Shown here one piece after another: positions 6,330 through 9,645 of a DNA stretch of 9,645 bases. A program made the position numbers and the translations under genes. Position 1 is the first letter of the stretch; every line of letters starts with the position of its first letter. Origin of the DNA: Planctomycetota bacterium (GTDB lineage: Bacteria > Planctomycetota > Planctomycetia > Pirellulales > Pirellulaceae). The stretch spans positions 1-9,645 of the forward strand of contig JAHWKS010000119.1 of the NCBI GenBank assembly GCA_019347795.1, written 5' to 3'. The notes under the pieces were generated by a model, which worked only from the letters and a program-made list of their open reading frames with translations, was not told where the DNA came from and searched no databases.

Positions 6330-6600
6330 GGACCGTTCGAGAAACGAATGTCCTTAACCTGCCCTTGTGGGGGAGGTCGGACGCGGTAGCGGCCGGGTGG
6401 GGGCGGGTAAGCTCGACGACAGTTGTTTCTCGAGCGACCCTAAGCAAAAGCGTGTCCGGCAATCCTCTCCTGCCTGTGAGACAAGGGCAGGCTGCACTGT
6501 CTGAGGGGACTTTCCCGGTTAGAAAAACATTAACGATTGTGACGCCCGGCGTCGATATTCCCAACGAAGGCCCGATCCGTCAACTCAGACGAACCGGTGT
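6330..6600. other. Intergenic region between ThuA-like and BBP7 genes
   Basis: No gene is supported here. It contains the 134-base inverted-repeat segment listed separately (6358-6491), which partly overlaps a 9-bp inverted repeat (6337-6345 with 6425-6433). A more AT-rich stretch at about 6518-6540 is the best place for a BBP7 promoter, but no good -35/-10 pair is visible. No T-tract terminator follows the ThuA stop. Confidence 0.4.
6358..6491. repeat. 134-base segment bounded by perfect 11-base inverted repeats
   Basis: CCTGCCCTTGT (6358-6368) and its exact reverse complement ACAAGGGCAGG (6481-6491) bound a GC-rich core. The right end also folds locally: CCTGCC (6469-6474) pairs with GGCAGG (6486-6491), extended by TGT/ACA. 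The left core (about 6361-6415, GGAGGTCGGACGCGG then GCGGCCGGGTGGGGG) resembles the dispersed intergenic sequence seen in many GC-rich bacterial genomes. There is no clear target-site duplication. It may be a MITE-like insertion, a degenerate dispersed repeat, or a transcript-end structure. Confidence 0.45.
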
Positions 6601-8016
6601 ATGATGTTGGAAAGTCGCGCGCCGATCCTCTTTGTCGTCAGTGTGCTCCTGGTTAGTGCGCGGGCGCGCGCGGAAGCGCCCGCCGCTCAACCGGCGGCGC
6701 CGGGCATCATGCATCAGGGCAGATTCATCGGCTTTGTGCCGGCTCACCTCAAGACCGAGCGAAACGCCGCTTCCGCCGCGGCCGCTCCTTCGACCGAAAC
6801 GATCCATCAGGCGGAATTTGTTTCGGACGCCGTTCCACAGCCGGAGGATTGGGTTGAACTGCTCGCGGTTCCCTCCGTGGGCGATGTCCCGGTCGGCTCG
6901 GTTGTTGAGGAAGGCGTTCCTAGCCTGCCGATTCATCGATGCGCCCCTTTCTGCGGCAATACACCTTATTTCTGGGGCCGGGCCGAATACCTGCTTTGGT
7001 GGACGAAGGGCATGGACGTGCCGCCGCTGGCCACGACCAGTCCTGCCGGCGCCCCCCTGAACCAATCCGGCGTACTTGGACAGCCGGGAACCACTGTCTT
7101 GTTTGGACAGACGGGCCTCAACGATGAGTCCCGCTCGGGAGGCCGATTCACGCTCGGCGCCTGGCTCGACCCCTGCCGGCGCCACGGATTGGAAGCGAAT
7201 TACTTGTACTTGGAGACGGAGACCGCCGCGTTCTCGGCGTCCGACAAAGATTTTCCCATACTGGCCCGCCCGTTCTTTAACGTGCAGAACAACATCCAGG
7301 ACGCGCGCCGGATCGCGTTTCCGGGCGACGTTTCGGGAAGCCTGAACATTCAAGTCGAAACCGAGTTCCAGGCATTCGAGGCGTTGTACCGCGTCCAGCC
7401 CTGCAACGCGCCGAGCCCGGACGTCGAGTTCGTGCTGGGGTATCGCTTCGGCGAATTGGAAGACGGCGTGACGATTCGCGAGAGCACGCAAGCCTTGGCT
7501 GCTCCCATTGCGGGGACAACCTTCGATCTTCGCGACGAGTTCCACTCGCGAAACACCTTTCACGGCGGCGAGTTGGGAATCGTTTTCGCCTGCCGGCCAC
7601 ACGTTTGGTGGCGCCTGGAGGCGGCGGCGAAAATCGGCCTGGGAGTCACCGATTCGCGGGCGTCGATCATCGGGCAAACGACGACGACGACGGGCGGCGG
7701 CGCCGCGACGACGCAGGCAGGTCTGCTGGCCCAATCGACGAACATCGGCGTCTTTGAGCAAAGCGCCTTTTCGACGCTCTCGGAGCTTGACCTCATGCTC
7801 CGCCGGCGCGTGAATTCTGGATTGTCGCTGTTCGTCGGCTATTCGGTCCTCTACTGGAGCGACGTCGCCCGCGCCGGCGACCAGATCGATGTGGGCGTCA
7901 ATCCATCGCAGATTCCCCCGGGGATGCTCGCCGGCCCCCCACGGCCGGCTTTCGCGTTCGAGCAAACCGGCTTCTGGGCTCAGGGATTGCGATTCGGCGG
8001 GGACTTCGCCTATTGA
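6601..8016 (+). CDS. BBP7 family outer-membrane beta-barrel protein
   Basis: This predicted outer-membrane barrel has 471 residues. The signal peptide is 1-24 (hydrophobic PILFVVSVLLVSA, AxA-type site ARA before EAP). A variable alanine- and proline-rich linker extends to about 112. The barrel region then opens with the family's typical NTPYFWGRAEYLLWWTKG, followed by a GRFTLGAWLD strand and the LEANYLYLE strand. It also has EFQAFEALYRVQ, VEFVLGYRFGELED, RLEAAAKIGLG and LFVGYSVLYWSDVARAGDQID, and ends FGGDFAY, with the alternating and C-terminal aromatic pattern of outer-membrane strands. A Thr/Gly run (GQTTTTTGGG, about 358-367) is probably a surface loop. BBP7 proteins are a large planctomycete paralogue family of unknown cargo or function. 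ATG 6601 or 6604 could start; no Shine-Dalgarno site is present. It is on the same strand as its neighbours, but the gaps of 271 and 220 bases argue against tight coupling. Confidence 0.92.
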   Translation: MMLESRAPILFVVSVLLVSARARAEAPAAQPAAPGIMHQGRFIGFVPAHLKTERNAASAAAAPSTETIHQAEFVSDAVPQPEDWVELLAVPSVGDVPVGSVVEEGVPSLPIHRCAPFCGNTPYFWGRAEYLLWWTKGMDVPPLATTSPAGAPLNQSGVLGQPGTTVLFGQTGLNDESRSGGRFTLGAWLDPCRRHGLEANYLYLETETAAFSASDKDFPILARPFFNVQNNIQDARRIAFPGDVSGSLNIQVETEFQAFEALYRVQPCNAPSPDVEFVLGYRFGELEDGVTIRESTQALAAPIAGTTFDLRDEFHSRNTFHGGELGIVFACRPHVWWRLEAAAKIGLGVTDSRASIIGQTTTTTGGGAATTQAGLLAQSTNIGVFEQSAFSTLSELDLMLRRRVNSGLSLFVGYSVLYWSDVARAGDQIDVGVNPSQIPPGMLAGPPRPAFAFEQTGFWAQGLRFGGDFAY

Positions 8017-8236
8017 GGCGCCCCCGGGGAGGCTTCTCCGGCTCCCATTTCGGCAATTGTCGCGCGGATCGTTCGGATCGTGCGGGTATTCTCCAGGGCG
8101 AGATTCCTGTCAGGCGACCGCGGCTCGCGGGTCGATTGACACGTTGCCGGTTCCCTACGACGATGAAGGTTGATCGCCCGCTACTCCTTCCAGCGATCGG
8201 GGTCATCCATCAAATTGCCAACGCGAAAGTTCTGCT
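8017..8236. other. Intergenic region upstream of the LEPRxML gene
   Basis: No gene is supported in these 220 bases. A perfect TTGACA sits at 8136-8141, and 17 bases later is GACGAT (8159-8164), matching the -10 consensus at only three of six positions. It is a possible weak promoter about 70 bases before ATG 8237. No convincing intrinsic terminator follows the BBP7 stop. Confidence 0.35.
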
Positions 8237-9628
8237 ATGCGCCGACCACGGAAAAAAACTCGCCGAACCCGCAGACTGCGGCTTGAGTCGCTGGAGCCTC
8301 GATCCATGCTCCACGCCGCAGGTGTTTTGTCCGGGTCCGTTTACTTTGACGCCGATGGGGACGGCATGCGGGATGCGGGCGAGGTCGGCGTTCCGGGAGT
8401 CGTCATCGAATTGTCCGAGTCGGATTCGGCCGCCCCGTCGAACCGCTCGACGTTGACGGACGACAACGGCATCTACGCGTTCGATGAGTTGCCGCCGGGG
8501 ACGTACGCGGTGTCTAAGCGGCAGTCGCCGGCTACGGTGGACGGGGACGATTCGACTTCCGTGCCCGGCGGCGCCGTCTCCGACGACGACGTTATCAGCA
8601 ACGTGGTCCTGGCCGATCATCAGGAACTCGGCGGCCTGAACTTCGGCGAAGAGGGCCTGCGGCCGGAGGCGATCAACATCGCCTGGTTCTTCGCGTCGGC
8701 GCCGCCGACGGAGACGCTGCTGCGCGAGGCCGTCGCCCGGAGCGAAGAGCTCGCCGGCAACAATGCTTTGGCCGCTTCGATTCGGGCGGGCGCCGGCGAC
8801 CTTGCCGACGGCGTCAACAGCGCCCCCATCGCAACGGACGACGTGTTTGCTGTTGAACAGGACGAAGTGTTGGCCATCGGCGCAGCCTCCGGCGTGCTGG
8901 CGAACGACTTCGACGTTGACGGTGACGCGCTTACGGCGTCGCTTGTCGGACAGGCCGGCAACGGAGTAGCGTCGCTCAACAACGATGGTTCCTTCATGTA
9001 CACGCCGAACAGCGGGTTTTCCGGCGACGATTCGTTCACGTATCGAGCCAACGACGGCGCCGCGAACTCGAATGTGGCGACGGCGCGAATCACCGTCGCT
9101 CCCGGCGACGGCAACGAGTTGTTCGGCCCCGTCACGGAGGGGTCCTTCGAGGATCCTGATCTGCTCGGCGCCCGCACCGATCTGGCGGCGGGGGCGCCCC
9201 CAATCACCGTCACGCACCTCGATGGAGACATCGACTATACCGGCTACTCGAACCCTCCCACCTACGGACCTCACCACGGCTTTGATCCGGGCATCACGCC
9301 CCGCCCCACCGGCGTTTACACGACGGAGCAGCCCGAGGAGGATCTCGTCCACAACCTCGAGCACGGGCACGTTTGGATCAGTTACAACCCCAGCTTGATC
9401 GGCGCGGAAGACCTCGCGGCCCTGGAACAGCTTGTCCGGGACGGCAGCCCGAATCCCAACGGCGGAGGCGTCGGCGTCATTCTGACTCCGCGAGCGGCAA
9501 ACGACACGGCGATCGCCCTGGCGTCGTGGGCACACCTGCTGACGCTCGACAACTACGATCCCGCGACTATCCGCAACTTTGTCGAAACGAACCGGGGGCA
9601 CGCCCCGGAGGGATCCCCACGCCGGTGA
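8237..9628 (+). CDS. LEPRxML-type exported protein with SdrD_B, cadherin-like and DUF3105 domains
   Basis: The protein has 463 residues and a planctomycete export-type N-terminus: a very basic start (MRRPRKKTRRTRRLR) followed by LESLEPRSML at 16-25. Residues about 30-135 form an SdrD_B/prealbumin-like domain. Its start GSVYFDADGDGMRDAGE has calcium-ligand-like aspartates D38, D40 and D42; it then shows DDNGIYAFDELPPGTYAV and ends near LNFGEEG. After a linker, about 194-290 is a cadherin-like/VCBS-type Ig domain (NSAPIATDDVFAVEQDEVL, GVLANDFDVDGD, FTYRANDG). The C-terminal part, from about 331, fits DUF3105: YSNPPTYGPHHG, then LVHNLEHGHVWISYNP and NRGHAPEG. DUF3105 has no established activity; its conserved histidines suggest metal or ligand binding. 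The protein is probably cell-surface or secreted. An equally long antisense frame (8210-9601) is a codon-bias shadow. The TGA at 9626 gives a short tail, and a frameshift there cannot be excluded. Confidence 0.9.
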   Translation: MRRPRKKTRRTRRLRLESLEPRSMLHAAGVLSGSVYFDADGDGMRDAGEVGVPGVVIELSESDSAAPSNRSTLTDDNGIYAFDELPPGTYAVSKRQSPATVDGDDSTSVPGGAVSDDDVISNVVLADHQELGGLNFGEEGLRPEAINIAWFFASAPPTETLLREAVARSEELAGNNALAASIRAGAGDLADGVNSAPIATDDVFAVEQDEVLAIGAASGVLANDFDVDGDALTASLVGQAGNGVASLNNDGSFMYTPNSGFSGDDSFTYRANDGAANSNVATARITVAPGDGNELFGPVTEGSFEDPDLLGARTDLAAGAPPITVTHLDGDIDYTGYSNPPTYGPHHGFDPGITPRPTGVYTTEQPEEDLVHNLEHGHVWISYNPSLIGAEDLAALEQLVRDGSPNPNGGGVGVILTPRAANDTAIALASWAHLLTLDNYDPATIRNFVETNRGHAPEGSPRR

Positions 9629-9645
9629 GCCCCGTCGGGTCGGCG

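Noticed and set aside
7675..7725. ACG/GCG triplet run as a microsatellite of regulatory interest
   Set aside because: It simply encodes a Thr/Gly/Ala loop of the BBP7 barrel and is short and imperfect.
6580..7965. 461-codon antisense frame opposite the BBP7 gene
   Set aside because: The plus strand has a signal peptide and typical barrel strands; the antisense product has none and is a high-GC mirror frame.
8210..9601. 463-codon antisense frame opposite the LEPRxML/DUF3105 gene
   Set aside because: It is rich in Arg, Val and Gly without domain character, whereas the plus strand encodes clear LEPR, SdrD_B, cadherin-like and DUF3105 motifs. It is a codon-bias shadow.

Overview
The window is high-GC DNA that fits a member of the Planctomycetota, most likely from the Pirellulales side. 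This rests on gene content: a BBP7-type outer-membrane beta-barrel, a protein with the planctomycete LEPRxLL-type N-terminus (LESLEPRSML), a secreted ThuA-domain protein, and a sodium:solute symporter with an enlarged extracytoplasmic loop. No rRNA, tRNA, CRISPR array, integrase or transposase gene was seen.

Layout. Positions 1-1530 (minus) hold the first 510 codons of a sodium:solute symporter whose 3' end lies beyond the left edge. A small calcineurin-like metallophosphoesterase follows at 1778-2395 (minus). The 382-base stretch 2396-2777 carries what looks like a decayed gene remnant on the minus strand (2475-2653) and the leader of a short plus-strand gene, 2778-3182, with a strong Shine-Dalgarno site and GTG start. 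That gene converges on, and overlaps by 26 bases, a minus-strand membrane protein (3157-4131). The membrane protein sits 59 bases downstream of metK (4191-5384, minus; S-adenosylmethionine synthetase), so the two may be cotranscribed. A divergent 201-base region contains a good sigma-70-type promoter for metK. It leads rightwards to three plus-strand genes for exported proteins: ThuA-like (5586-6329), BBP7 beta-barrel (6601-8016) and LEPRxML/SdrD_B/cadherin-like/DUF3105 (8237-9628).

The most unusual structure is a 93-base unit repeated twice in tandem inside the membrane-protein gene. Each unit contains a 74-base palindromic element with 23-base arms. Because 93 is a multiple of three, the copies are read through as a 31-residue peptide repeat. 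This resembles a mobile palindromic element tolerated inside an ORF, in the manner of Rickettsia palindromic elements. A separate 134-base intergenic segment with perfect 11-base terminal inverted repeats lies between the ThuA and BBP7 genes.

Apart from metK, the genes mostly concern the envelope or export: a transporter, a membrane protein and four probable exported proteins. They do not form one recognisable pathway. I see no complete defence system, biosynthetic cluster or mobile element; the novelty is in the in-frame palindromes and in unusual domain architectures.
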